Part shown: positions 1 to 8,096 of the stretch, in pieces | Position numbering within the stretch: position 1 is the stretch's first letter | Layout of the letters: the number at the start of each line of letters is the position of its first letter | Assembly: GCF_018609725.1 (NCBI RefSeq) | Contig: NZ_JAHENT010000117.1 | Coordinates: 1-42,812, forward strand | Direction: 5' to 3' | DNA: 42,812 nt | DNA from: Methanohalobium sp. | GTDB taxonomy: Archaea; Halobacteriota; Methanosarcinia; Methanosarcinales; Methanosarcinaceae | Translations under genes and position numbers: made by a program | Notes under the pieces: generated by a model | The model's database searches: none | What the model was told of the DNA's origin: nothing | The model's input: the letters and a program-made list of their open reading frames with translations, nothing else

Positions 1-14
1 AATAAGAGTCTATT

Positions 15-1592
15 ATGAGCGAAACCGATGTTTTGAGAATGTTTGCAGAGGCAGGTTACCAGATCAGTCCGGATGCAGCCGAGCTAATAGCATCACAAAG
101 TTCACAGGATAAATTGGTGGATTATGTTCTCAAAAACATCGATGATTCTGTACTTGTTATTGATGTTGACGATATAGACTTTGATGGTTTTTTATCCCAT
201 AATGGAAATGGTTCAGAAGATGATACATCAACTGTAACTGAAAAATCGGCAGAAACAGAACCGAATTGTTCATCTGAGTCTTTTAATGCATCCTCTGTTA
301 CCCATTCTTCCCAGTTACAATCATCGTTTTCACCCGAGTTATCAGGAAAAACAGCCAATCCGGTCAATGTAATTTCTGATATAACAAACCAATCAACCTG
401 TGTTGGAGAATATATGGAATTTGTACAGTATTTTAGAGATAGGTACAGTAAACTTAGTGAGATAATACGTGGAAGAATTAATGCAAGACCAATAGAAAGT
501 CTTACCAAAAACCGAAGACTGGGTGATGGGGGAAACAATGATGAGGTATCTATCATAGGTATGATATCAGATGTAAGAACAACCACAAAAGGTCATAAGC
601 TTATTGAAATAGAGGACAATACCGGTTCACTTTCTGTTTTGGTACGCACAGTAGATAAAGAATTATTTGAACAGGCAAATTCATTTGTTCTGGACGAAGT
701 TGTCGGTGTAACAGGGATGCTAACCAACGATAAAAAACTGTTAATGGCTTCCAAATTCACATTGCCCGACCTTCCTAATACCAATTTCACAAACAAAGGC
801 AGTAATGGTAAAGCGGTGTTTATTTCTGATGTACATGTAGGCAGTTCGACATTCCTTGAAGATGAGTGGTTGAGGTTTATCGATTTTTTGAATGGGTATA
901 TTGATGACAAAAAAATGAAGGAAATTTCGAGCGATATAAGGTATGTTGTTGTTTCAGGTGACCTTGTGGACGGTATAGGAGTTTATCCAGGCCAGGATAA
1001 GGAACTTTCTATACCGGATGTATATGAGCAGTATAGGAAAGCAGCTGAATATTTCAAACAGATACCTGAACATATCACGGTTATCATAGGTCCGGGAAAT
1101 CACGATGCAGTAAGACAGGCAGAACCTCAGCCATGTTTTGGGGAAGAATTAAAATCCTATTTCCCGAAAAACATCACTTTTGTGGGTAATCCAGCAATGG
1201 TTGACCTTGACGGTGTTAAAGTATTGATGTATCATGGTCGTTCTATCGACGATTTCGTTGCATCAGTACCTCATGTATCCTATCAGAAACCAACTACAGC
1301 AATGGTTGAAATGATGAAATTCAGACATCTTTCTCCCATCTATGGAGGGAGAGTTTCAATTGCACCTGAAAAACATGACCATTTTGTAATAAATCAGATA
1401 CCTGATATACTCCATTGTGGACATGTACATACAGTAGGTGTTGAACCCTACAAGAACGTTCTGTTAATTAATTCTGGCACATGGCAGTCACAAACAGAAT
1501 TTCAGAAAAGAGTAAATCTGGTTCCCGACCCCGCCAGAGTTCCGGTGGTTGACCTATCGAATATGAAGACATCCATACTTAAATTTAACTAA
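15..1592 (+). CDS. polB: DNA polymerase II (PolD) small subunit DP1, 3'-5' exonuclease
   Basis: Small subunit of the euryarchaeal replicative DNA polymerase D; it carries the proofreading 3'-5' exonuclease and pairs with the large DP2 subunit, which is not in this window. The 525-residue protein has an N-terminal helical DP2-binding part, a Ser/Thr/Asn-rich linker (about 62-130), an OB fold (about 175-250) and a calcineurin-like phosphoesterase domain. Metal-binding motifs are all present: D272-x-H274, the GD of VVVSGDLVDG, G-N362-H363-D364, the MYHGR histidine and G-H470-V-H472. No catalytic residue looks lost, so it should be active. Only 14 bases precede the start, so promoter and upstream operon partners cannot be seen. 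The next gene has its own TATA box. Confidence 0.95.
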   Translation: MSETDVLRMFAEAGYQISPDAAELIASQSSQDKLVDYVLKNIDDSVLVIDVDDIDFDGFLSHNGNGSEDDTSTVTEKSAETEPNCSSESFNASSVTHSSQLQSSFSPELSGKTANPVNVISDITNQSTCVGEYMEFVQYFRDRYSKLSEIIRGRINARPIESLTKNRRLGDGGNNDEVSIIGMISDVRTTTKGHKLIEIEDNTGSLSVLVRTVDKELFEQANSFVLDEVVGVTGMLTNDKKLLMASKFTLPDLPNTNFTNKGSNGKAVFISDVHVGSSTFLEDEWLRFIDFLNGYIDDKKMKEISSDIRYVVVSGDLVDGIGVYPGQDKELSIPDVYEQYRKAAEYFKQIPEHITVIIGPGNHDAVRQAEPQPCFGEELKSYFPKNITFVGNPAMVDLDGVKVLMYHGRSIDDFVASVPHVSYQKPTTAMVEMMKFRHLSPIYGGRVSIAPEKHDHFVINQIPDILHCGHVHTVGVEPYKNVLLINSGTWQSQTEFQKRVNLVPDPARVPVVDLSNMKTSILKFN

Positions 1593-1605
1593 ATCATCCC
1601 GGTTG

Positions 1606-1615
1606 TTTTATATAT
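1606..1615 (+). promoter_or_regulatory. TATA box of taw1
   Basis: TTTTATATAT centred near 1611. Archaeal transcription normally starts about 25-27 bases downstream, here near 1637, almost on the ATG at 1640. No ribosome site precedes that ATG, so the mRNA is probably leaderless. Confidence 0.55.
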
Positions 1616-1639
1616 CTAAAATCTTAAATAAAAGTTAAA

Positions 1640-2575
1640 ATGCCCGACCAAATATACAATAATATTCCAGATTCCAGAACCCTTTTGAAAAATCAGGGAT
1701 ACAGTCTGGTAGGTAACCATTCAGCAGTAAAGACATGTCTCTGGCTCAAACGCTCTATTAAAGAGGAGGGAGCTTGCTATAAATCACGATTTTACGGTAT
1801 AAAGTCCCACTGCTGTATACAGATGACTCCCACGCTTTTATGCAATCAAAAATGTATTCATTGCTGGCGTCCTACTGAAATTGAAGTACCGGTTCCTGAA
1901 GAATGGGATTCTCCAGTTGAAATAAAAGGGTCTTCTATATACGCCCAACGTAAACTAATTTCTGGTTTTGGAGGTTCAGCTTCCAGAGAACGTTGGATGG
2001 AAGCCAATAAACCTGAACATGCAGCTATATCCCTTTCTGGAGAGCCGACACTTTATCCCTACCTTCCAGAGTTAATTGATGAATTTACAAAGGAGTGCAT
2101 AACTACCTTTGTGGTAACCAATGGTACCAGACCAGAAATGATAACAAGGATAAGACCCACCCAACTTTATCTCAGTCTGGATGCACCTGATAAAAACACC
2201 TATTTAGAAGTATGCAATCCTGAATCTCCTGAATTGTGGGAAAATATAAAAAAATCACTTTCTAATCTGTATAGCAAAAATGTCAGAACAGTAGTCAGGA
2301 TTACCCTTATAAAAGGTGTAAACATGTTTAATCCTGAAGGTTTTGCAAAACTGATTAATACAGCAAAACCTGATTTTGTTGAAATCAAGGCTTATATGCA
2401 TCTTGGATTTTCTCGTGGGCGTCTCTCCCGCGAATCCATGCCTTCTCATGATGAGGTATATGCATTTGCAAGTAAAATCGCTGATTATCTGGGTTATGAA
2501 GTGGCAGATAATGTTGAAATCAGTCGTGTAGTTCTTTTATCAAGACCTTTAGAATCGCTTCTGGGACAGTCATAA
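1640..2575 (+). CDS. taw1: tRNA 4-demethylwyosine synthase Taw1 (radical SAM)
   Basis: Radical SAM enzyme that condenses m1G37 of tRNA-Phe with two carbons of pyruvate to form the tricyclic imG-14 base, the first step of wyosine synthesis. The radical SAM cluster motif is C68-x3-C72-x2-C75 (CNQKCIHC). A second set C33, C46, C59, with the 13-residue spacing known from archaeal Taw1, would ligate the additional [4Fe-4S] cluster that binds pyruvate. The length of 311 residues is normal for the archaeal enzyme, which lacks the flavodoxin domain of eukaryotic TYW1. The gene follows polB by 47 bases but has its own TATA box and appears leaderless. Confidence 0.93.
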   Translation: MPDQIYNNIPDSRTLLKNQGYSLVGNHSAVKTCLWLKRSIKEEGACYKSRFYGIKSHCCIQMTPTLLCNQKCIHCWRPTEIEVPVPEEWDSPVEIKGSSIYAQRKLISGFGGSASRERWMEANKPEHAAISLSGEPTLYPYLPELIDEFTKECITTFVVTNGTRPEMITRIRPTQLYLSLDAPDKNTYLEVCNPESPELWENIKKSLSNLYSKNVRTVVRITLIKGVNMFNPEGFAKLINTAKPDFVEIKAYMHLGFSRGRLSRESMPSHDEVYAFASKIADYLGYEVADNVEISRVVLLSRPLESLLGQS

Positions 2576-2735
2576 CCTATATCTATAGTAAATCACATAG
2601 GGAAAACGACTATAGAACAAGGTTTACCCTGTTGTGACAGTATAAAGCCCGTTTCTTTACCTGATGCAATTATTTTGCTAATTAATACATCACATTATTA
2701 TCACAAATTCAAGTTAATCACGGAGTACCTATAAT

Positions 2736-3977
2736 ATGGTAGAACAATCAGCACATGACAAATACGAATTCAAGAAAAAGCTTGAAGAATTAAGGAATAA
2801 AAAGGGAAGAGGTACCGAATTAATTTCCCTGTATCTACCACCGGATAAACCTATATCTGAAGTAACATCCCAGCTTAAAGATGAATATGGACAGGCATCA
2901 AATATCAAATCCAAGGTAACCAGAACCAATGTACAGGGTGCGATTGATTCACTGGTCTCCAGACTTAAATATCTGGAAGAAGTACCTGAAAACGGTATTG
3001 TATTTTTCACAGGTGCAGTTGATGTCGGAGCCAATAAAACCAATATGGAGACCACTGTTATTGAGCCTCCTGAGCAACTTGTTACCTACAGATATCACTG
3101 TGATTCGTCCTTTTTCTTGGAACCACTGGAAGATATGCTCAAGGAAAGCAAGACCTATGGTCTGGTTGTGCTTGACAGGCGGGAGGCTACTATAGGTTTG
3201 CTTGTTGGAAAGCGTATAGAAACACATAGACATTTGACTTCTACAGTTCCCGGAAAGCAGAAAAAAGGAGGTCAAAGTGCAGACAGGTTCGAGCAATTAA
3301 GGTTGATAGCAATCCATGATTTCAACAAACGTATAGGTGAAGCTGCAAGTGATGTTTTCCTGAATGTAGATCAGGAAAACTTTGAAGGTGTACTTATAGG
3401 CGGACCATCTCCCACCAAAGAAGAGTTCAAAGAAGGTGAATTCCTTCACCACGAAATCCAGAAAAAAATACTGGGAATGTTTGATGTCTCCTATACAGAT
3501 GAGTCCGGATTATCCGAACTTGTTAATGCAGCAACCGATAAACTGGCTGACATAGACCTGATGAAAGAAAAAAAGCTTATGCAGCAGTTTTTCAATGAAT
3601 TGATTGCTGAATCCGGTAAAGCTGCATATGGTGAAGAGACTGTAAGAAAGAATCTGGAAATCGGTGCTGTTAATACATTGCTGATTTCTGAGGATATGAA
3701 GTCAGAAAGGGATATTATCCGGTGTAGTTCATGTGGATATGAGACTTCATTTACACGCAAACCATCAGGTCAGGTGACAGATTACGGAACCTGCCCAAAA
3801 TGTGGTGGGTCTTTTGAGTTTGTTGACAGTATCGATATTGTTGAAGACCTTTCTACTATGGCAGACCAGACAGGAGCAAAAGTAGAATTTATATCAACCG
3901 AATTTGAAGAAGGTTCTCAGCTTTTGAATGCATTTGGTGGTATCGTGGCGATATTGCGGTATAACACCGGTATCTAA
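2736..3977 (+). CDS. prf1: Peptide chain release factor aRF1
   Basis: Class I release factor that reads all three stop codons in the ribosomal A site and triggers peptidyl-tRNA hydrolysis. Both hallmark motifs are intact: N56-I-K-S59 in the stop-codon recognition domain and G178-G-Q180 in the catalytic domain. The C-terminal domain holds a zinc-ribbon-like pair CSSCG and CPKCGG (about 330-355) seen in many archaeal aRF1 proteins. The 413-residue length is usual. A GGAG ribosome site lies about 10 bases upstream of the ATG. It precedes argS by 33 bases and may be cotranscribed with it. If the organism decodes UAG as pyrrolysine, as methylamine-using relatives do, this factor would compete with that; nothing here proves it. 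Confidence 0.96.
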   Translation: MVEQSAHDKYEFKKKLEELRNKKGRGTELISLYLPPDKPISEVTSQLKDEYGQASNIKSKVTRTNVQGAIDSLVSRLKYLEEVPENGIVFFTGAVDVGANKTNMETTVIEPPEQLVTYRYHCDSSFFLEPLEDMLKESKTYGLVVLDRREATIGLLVGKRIETHRHLTSTVPGKQKKGGQSADRFEQLRLIAIHDFNKRIGEAASDVFLNVDQENFEGVLIGGPSPTKEEFKEGEFLHHEIQKKILGMFDVSYTDESGLSELVNAATDKLADIDLMKEKKLMQQFFNELIAESGKAAYGEETVRKNLEIGAVNTLLISEDMKSERDIIRCSSCGYETSFTRKPSGQVTDYGTCPKCGGSFEFVDSIDIVEDLSTMADQTGAKVEFISTEFEEGSQLLNAFGGIVAILRYNTGI

Positions 3978-4010
3978 TTTTATTGAAAGAATAGCTTATT
4001 GGGTGATTTT

Positions 4011-5708
4011 TTGTTTTTGGAGTTAAAAAAACAGGTAGAATCAATTTTAAATGATGCGGTTGTATCACTTGGATACGAGATTGATAGTCTGTATGTGGAA
4101 GCATCCCAGCATTCTGATGTGGCTTCAAATATAGCGTTTAGGCTGGCGTCAAAATATCGGCAAAATCCGAAGGACATAGCAGAAAAAATTGGTAATACTG
4201 CGGTAATTGGTAACAATTCATATATTGGAAAAATGGAGGTTACAGGGCCTTATCTGAATTTCTGGGCAAAACGTAATTATCTGGATGACACGGTTTTAAA
4301 AATCAGGAAAGAAAAAGAAGATTTTGCCAGTAATTTCAGCAGTGGTGACATTATTCTTGAACATACCTCTGCAAATCCAAATGGTCCTTTGCATGTGGGA
4401 CATATCAGAAATTCGGTTATAGGTGATACTCTATCTCGCGTACTCAAACATGCCGGTTATAATGTCAGAACCCAGTATTATGTTAATGATATAGGTCGAC
4501 AAATTGCAATCGTATCATGGGGACTTAAAAACTTCGGATTCGATGAATCAAAAAAGAGCGATCATGCAATAGCCGACCTGTATATCAGGTCTAATCAGGA
4601 ACTTGAAAAGGATACCTTTAAAGTGCAGGATATCGATCGCCTCATGCAGATGGTTGAAAACGGAGATGATGATACCATCAAAATTTTTGATGAATCTGTT
4701 AGGTATTCACTTGAAGGAACAAAACAGACTCTAAAAACTCTTAACGTTTCACATGATGAGTTTGTTTATGAATCTGAATTCATAAGAAACGGTTCTGTCT
4801 CAAAGATTATTGATGAACTTAAATCCACAGGACATACAGAAATAGATAATGGTGCACTTGTAGTTGACCTTTCAGATTATGGTTTTGAGAAACAACTTGT
4901 AATCCAGCGTTCAGACGGCACATCCTTGTACACCACCCGTGACCTTTCCTATCACGAACAAAAGAGTGCAGAATCAGACCGAGTAATCGACATACTTGGA
5001 GCAGACCATAAATTAGTATCGTCACAATTGAAAGCTACAATGAATTTACTCGGTAAAAAAGAGCCTGAAGTTGTAATTTTTGAATTTGTCTCTTTACCAG
5101 AAGGGTCAATGAGCACCCGAAAGGGCAAATTTATAACGGCTGATGATGTATTTGATAAGGTAAAATCTCAGGCTTACAAGGAAGTTGATAAACGCCGTCC
5201 TGATATGCCTGCTGATTTTAAAAAAGAAATTTCAGATCAGGTTGGTATGGGTGCAGTAAGGTATGACATAGTAAGTGTGTCTCCAGAAAAATCCACTGTT
5301 TTTGACTGGAAAAAAGCACTTGATTTTGAAAAACAGGGCGGACCTTATGTTCAGTATTCTCATGCACGTGCCTGCAATATTCTAAAAAAAGCAAAAACAT
5401 TCTGGAATCCAGAAAATTCAGTAAACCCTTCAGTTCTTGTGGAAGATGATGAAGTGGCACTTATTAAAAAAATGGCAAAATTTGATCAGGTGATAGACCG
5501 GTCTGCAAAAGAATTAAAACCCCATACAGTGGCTACCTACGCAAGAGAACTTGCTGATGATTTTAATCAGTTTTATCGCTATGTACCGGTAAATAGTGCT
5601 GAAGATGATGAGGTTAGGTATGCAAGGCTTGCACTTGTTGATTGTGCCCGTATTATGCTTGCAAACACACTCTATATACTTGGTATCAGTGCCCCTGAAT
5701 CGATGTAA
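4011..5708 (+). CDS. argS: Arginyl-tRNA synthetase
   Basis: Class I aminoacyl-tRNA synthetase charging tRNA-Arg. The N-terminal ArgS additional domain is followed by the catalytic core with the HIGH-type motif H128-V-G-H131 inside ANPNGPLHVGHIRNS, the KMSKS equivalent M-S-T-R-K-G (from residue 367), and a helical DALR anticodon-binding domain at the C-terminus. The reading frame is open to a TTG at 3999, but I place the start at the TTG at 4011: a GGTGAT ribosome site lies at 4002-4007, and the resulting N-terminus MFLELKKQ matches what I recall of Methanosarcina ArgS. That gives 565 residues. The alternative start would put the ribosome site inside the coding region. Confidence 0.94.
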   Translation: MFLELKKQVESILNDAVVSLGYEIDSLYVEASQHSDVASNIAFRLASKYRQNPKDIAEKIGNTAVIGNNSYIGKMEVTGPYLNFWAKRNYLDDTVLKIRKEKEDFASNFSSGDIILEHTSANPNGPLHVGHIRNSVIGDTLSRVLKHAGYNVRTQYYVNDIGRQIAIVSWGLKNFGFDESKKSDHAIADLYIRSNQELEKDTFKVQDIDRLMQMVENGDDDTIKIFDESVRYSLEGTKQTLKTLNVSHDEFVYESEFIRNGSVSKIIDELKSTGHTEIDNGALVVDLSDYGFEKQLVIQRSDGTSLYTTRDLSYHEQKSAESDRVIDILGADHKLVSSQLKATMNLLGKKEPEVVIFEFVSLPEGSMSTRKGKFITADDVFDKVKSQAYKEVDKRRPDMPADFKKEISDQVGMGAVRYDIVSVSPEKSTVFDWKKALDFEKQGGPYVQYSHARACNILKKAKTFWNPENSVNPSVLVEDDEVALIKKMAKFDQVIDRSAKELKPHTVATYARELADDFNQFYRYVPVNSAEDDEVRYARLALVDCARIMLANTLYILGISAPESM

Positions 5709-5798
5709 ACACAGCCACAAGTTGTATATATGATGAAATAAGACAATTGGTCATATAGTTTGTAATCAGAAAACAAACCTTACTAAATTTTTAAACTT

Positions 5799-5816
5799 TT
5801 GTGGAAGTATCCACAA
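5799..5816. promoter_or_regulatory. Perfect inverted repeat upstream of the FKBP gene
   Basis: TTGTGGA (5799-5805), loop AGTA, TCCACAA (5810-5816): a 7-bp perfect palindrome ending 17 bases before the TTG start. An AT-rich TATA-like stretch (about 5783-5795) lies just upstream, so the repeat falls near the expected transcription start. It could be a repressor operator or a 5' leader hairpin; no known regulator is recognised. Confidence 0.4.
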
Positions 5817-5832
5817 CTAAAGAGTTGATATA

Positions 5833-6291
5833 TTGCCTGTAAAACAAGGAGATAAAGTAAAAGTAGAATATGAAGGAACACTTGAAGATGGCTCTGTTTT
5901 TGACAGCACCGAAAACCACGGTGAACCACTTGAATTTGAAATAGGTTCCGGACAGATTATTGAAGGGTTTGAAGAATCAATCAAGGGCATGGAAGAAGGA
6001 GATGAAAAGCAATTCCAGCTCCAGCCTTCAGAAGCTTATGGAGAACCAAGGGACGATCTTAAAAGAGATGTTCCAAAGGAACAAGTTCCTGATGACCAGG
6101 AAATAACACCCGGAATGATGTTACTCGTTACTCTGCCTGATGAATCCCAGATTCCTGCAGAAGTACTGGATGTAACAGAAGAAAAAGTAACCCTTGACCT
6201 TAATCATCCACTGGCTGGTAAAGTACTGAATTTTAAAGTAAAAATCGATGAGATTGATGAATCCGGATCTGATGAAGAATCCGAATCTTAA
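5833..6291 (+). CDS. FKBP-type peptidyl-prolyl isomerase (SlyD-like)
   Basis: Peptidyl-prolyl cis-trans isomerase and chaperone of the short archaeal FKBP type. The N-terminal part shows GDKVKVEYEGTLEDGSVFDS and the GQIIEGFEESIKGMEEGD core of the FKBP fold. An insert-in-flap chaperone domain occupies about residues 70-130, as in SlyD and archaeal FKBP17. The tail is acidic (DESGSDEESES) rather than histidine-rich, so the nickel-binding tail of bacterial SlyD is absent. The start codon is TTG, giving MPVKQGDKV, which is the expected N-terminus. A 7-bp inverted repeat sits just upstream. A T-rich tract ends the transcript against the convergent lipoprotein gene. Confidence 0.93.
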   Translation: MPVKQGDKVKVEYEGTLEDGSVFDSTENHGEPLEFEIGSGQIIEGFEESIKGMEEGDEKQFQLQPSEAYGEPRDDLKRDVPKEQVPDDQEITPGMMLLVTLPDESQIPAEVLDVTEEKVTLDLNHPLAGKVLNFKVKIDEIDESGSDEESES

Positions 6292-6298
6292 TCCTAAT

Positions 6299-6320
6299 TT
6301 TTCCTTTTTCTTTTTTATTT
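6299..6320 (+). terminator. T-rich terminator after the FKBP gene
   Basis: A tract of almost only T on the coding strand right after the stop codon, typical of archaeal intrinsic termination. It lies in the gap between two convergent genes. Confidence 0.55.
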
Positions 6321-6325
6321 ATTAT

Positions 6326-6997
6326 TCAAAAACTTGTTCCACTGATGTTGGCACTGTTGCTGTAGCCTCTTTTTTCCCAGTACCCTTCATAACTTTGGTT
6401 TGTAAATTCGATTTCTGTTATCCATTTAACCCACTTATAACCATATTTACTTTCAGCGACCAGCTGTAGAGGAAATCCTCTGTCACGTGGTAGGGTGACA
6501 TCATTGATTTTATAGGCTAAAATGATATTGTTATCAATTAAATAATCCAGTTTTAGTGAGGTGGAATACCCATCTGCAGAATAGAAAATCACATTTGTGG
6601 CATTTTCTTTGACACCCGTTTTATTGAACAGGGTCTTTAAAGGAACACCAGTCCATTTTGCGGTAAAACTCCATCCTTCTACACAGTTCAAATCAATGAC
6701 TTTTGAAACATTGGAATAGGATTTTATCTGTTCATATGTAAAGTTTTCAGGATTTTCTACCATGCCGTTTATTTGTAGCTTGTAGGATTCAATATTGATG
6801 TTTGGTGTACCTTTTATATCACGGGTCTGTTGCTGGTCAATAGGAGTTAAATCAATACCTTGATAGTTTTTAGCTTCAGTTTGATTTCTGAATATTTCGG
6901 TATCGGAAGTATCCGATGGAGTGGATGAAAGGCAACCTGAAACAAGTATTAAAAAAACCACACAAACAATGGCGTATATAATTTTTAAGATTTCCAT
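6326..6997 (-). CDS. Membrane-anchored lipoprotein with sulfite-oxidase-like molybdopterin domain
   Basis: A 223-residue predicted lipoprotein. I chose the ATG at 6997, not the upstream in-frame ATG at 7081, because it gives a clean signal peptide MEILKIIYAIVCVVFLILVS ending in the lipobox VSG-C22, and a GGGGAT ribosome-site-like element precedes it. After an acidic linker (about 23-65) comes a domain resembling the oxidoreductase molybdopterin-binding family (sulfite oxidase, MsrP). C105 in the NCVEGWS motif matches the Mo-ligating cysteine of that family. The dimerisation domain, heme domain and MsrP partner are missing. The protein probably faces outward, bound by a lipid. It follows the two methyltransferase genes by 64 bases and may be cotranscribed. 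Substrate unknown; molybdopterin binding is inferred. Confidence 0.8.
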   Translation of the reverse strand: MEILKIIYAIVCVVFLILVSGCLSSTPSDTSDTEIFRNQTEAKNYQGIDLTPIDQQQTRDIKGTPNINIESYKLQINGMVENPENFTYEQIKSYSNVSKVIDLNCVEGWSFTAKWTGVPLKTLFNKTGVKENATNVIFYSADGYSTSLKLDYLIDNNIILAYKINDVTLPRDRGFPLQLVAESKYGYKWVKWITEIEFTNQSYEGYWEKRGYSNSANISGTSF

Positions 6998-7061
6998 AAT
7001 GTTGTAATATCCCCTAAAAAGATATAACTGTAATATAAAAATAACTTTCTCCAGAATCTGT

Positions 7062-8096
7062 TTATGACTTATAATATTCATTTCGAGCCTGAACCATTGC
7101 TTTTAGATTGGCAAGAGGAGATTCTGGAGCAATTCCGCAACCAGGAGCCAGTACATCTACGCCATTTTCAAGACAGTCAAAAGATTCTGATATAACCTGT
7201 TCCGGAGTTCCATTATATAATGTCTGGGAAGTGGACACATTACCAATAACGATATTATTGTTTTTATGTGCAGTTTCTACTGCTGTTTTAAAGTCCCCGA
7301 CGTTTTCTTCAATACTGATACCGTTGAAACCACATTCTACCATAGATGGTATTATTTTGTCCGATTTTCCACAAACATGAAGTACACGATTTCCTTCAAG
7401 GTTTTCTGCAATTTTTGTGTATCTGGGTTTTAGAAGATTATTAAAATCGTTCGGTGGAAGCAAATCCGGTGATGCTACAGCCTCTGCTATACATACTGTA
7501 TCTGCACCGTGTTTTAGACAGGCATTTGCATATTCTATACAGGCATCGGTACACACATCCAGCAGTTTTTCGACTATTTCACGGTCCTTTAGTAACCATT
7601 TCATAAACGTTTTTATATCTGCAATATTGGACGCAAGGTCTATAGGACCTTCAACACCTACAATAATTGGCAGTTCATCTTTAACTTCTTCTTTGATGAT
7701 ACGGGATGCATCCAGAATCGTGGGTATTCTTCCATTTTCAAGAAAATCTTCTGGTAATTCTAGTTCCCTAATTGCTTCTTCTGACAATCCACTGGTTATA
7801 GAAGGAGTTCTTTTTTTTGTTCCAATATCGATTTCACATCCCAATGCTTCACCTAGTGTGACCATATCGAACGGATATCTCACGGTTTCAAATCCGGCAA
7901 ATTTAGATGCTGAAATTGCCAATGTAGCCATTTTCTCAGAATCTCTATCTGCTTCGGGTCTTTGTGAGCCTGAAAGTTCCATCAGGTCGACAGGAGACAT
8001 GCTGGTAAATGACCCGACCGGAGTTTTATCAACTGTTTTCCCCTTAAGTACTCTAACCATTCTTTCTTTTGGTGTTATCTCATCCATTTTCATCAT
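7062..8096 (-). CDS. Methylcobamide:CoM methyltransferase-like protein (MtaA/MtbA family), copy 2
   Basis: Member of the uroporphyrinogen-decarboxylase-fold family that includes MtaA and MtbA, which move a methyl group from a methylated corrinoid protein to coenzyme M in methylotrophic methanogenesis. The zinc ligands of the family are present: H240-V-C242 in VLHVCG and C320 in APGCGIAP. The length of 344 residues is typical. The start overlaps the stop of the upstream paralogue by 4 bases (ATGA), which implies translational coupling; ATGs at 8096, 8093 and 8087 are all possible. The two paralogues are clearly diverged, so they probably act on different corrinoid proteins or form a heteromer rather than being a recent duplicate. 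Whether CoM or another thiol is the acceptor cannot be told from sequence. Confidence 0.85.
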   Translation of the reverse strand: MMKMDEITPKERMVRVLKGKTVDKTPVGSFTSMSPVDLMELSGSQRPEADRDSEKMATLAISASKFAGFETVRYPFDMVTLGEALGCEIDIGTKKRTPSITSGLSEEAIRELELPEDFLENGRIPTILDASRIIKEEVKDELPIIVGVEGPIDLASNIADIKTFMKWLLKDREIVEKLLDVCTDACIEYANACLKHGADTVCIAEAVASPDLLPPNDFNNLLKPRYTKIAENLEGNRVLHVCGKSDKIIPSMVECGFNGISIEENVGDFKTAVETAHKNNNIVIGNVSTSQTLYNGTPEQVISESFDCLENGVDVLAPGCGIAPESPLANLKAMVQARNEYYKS

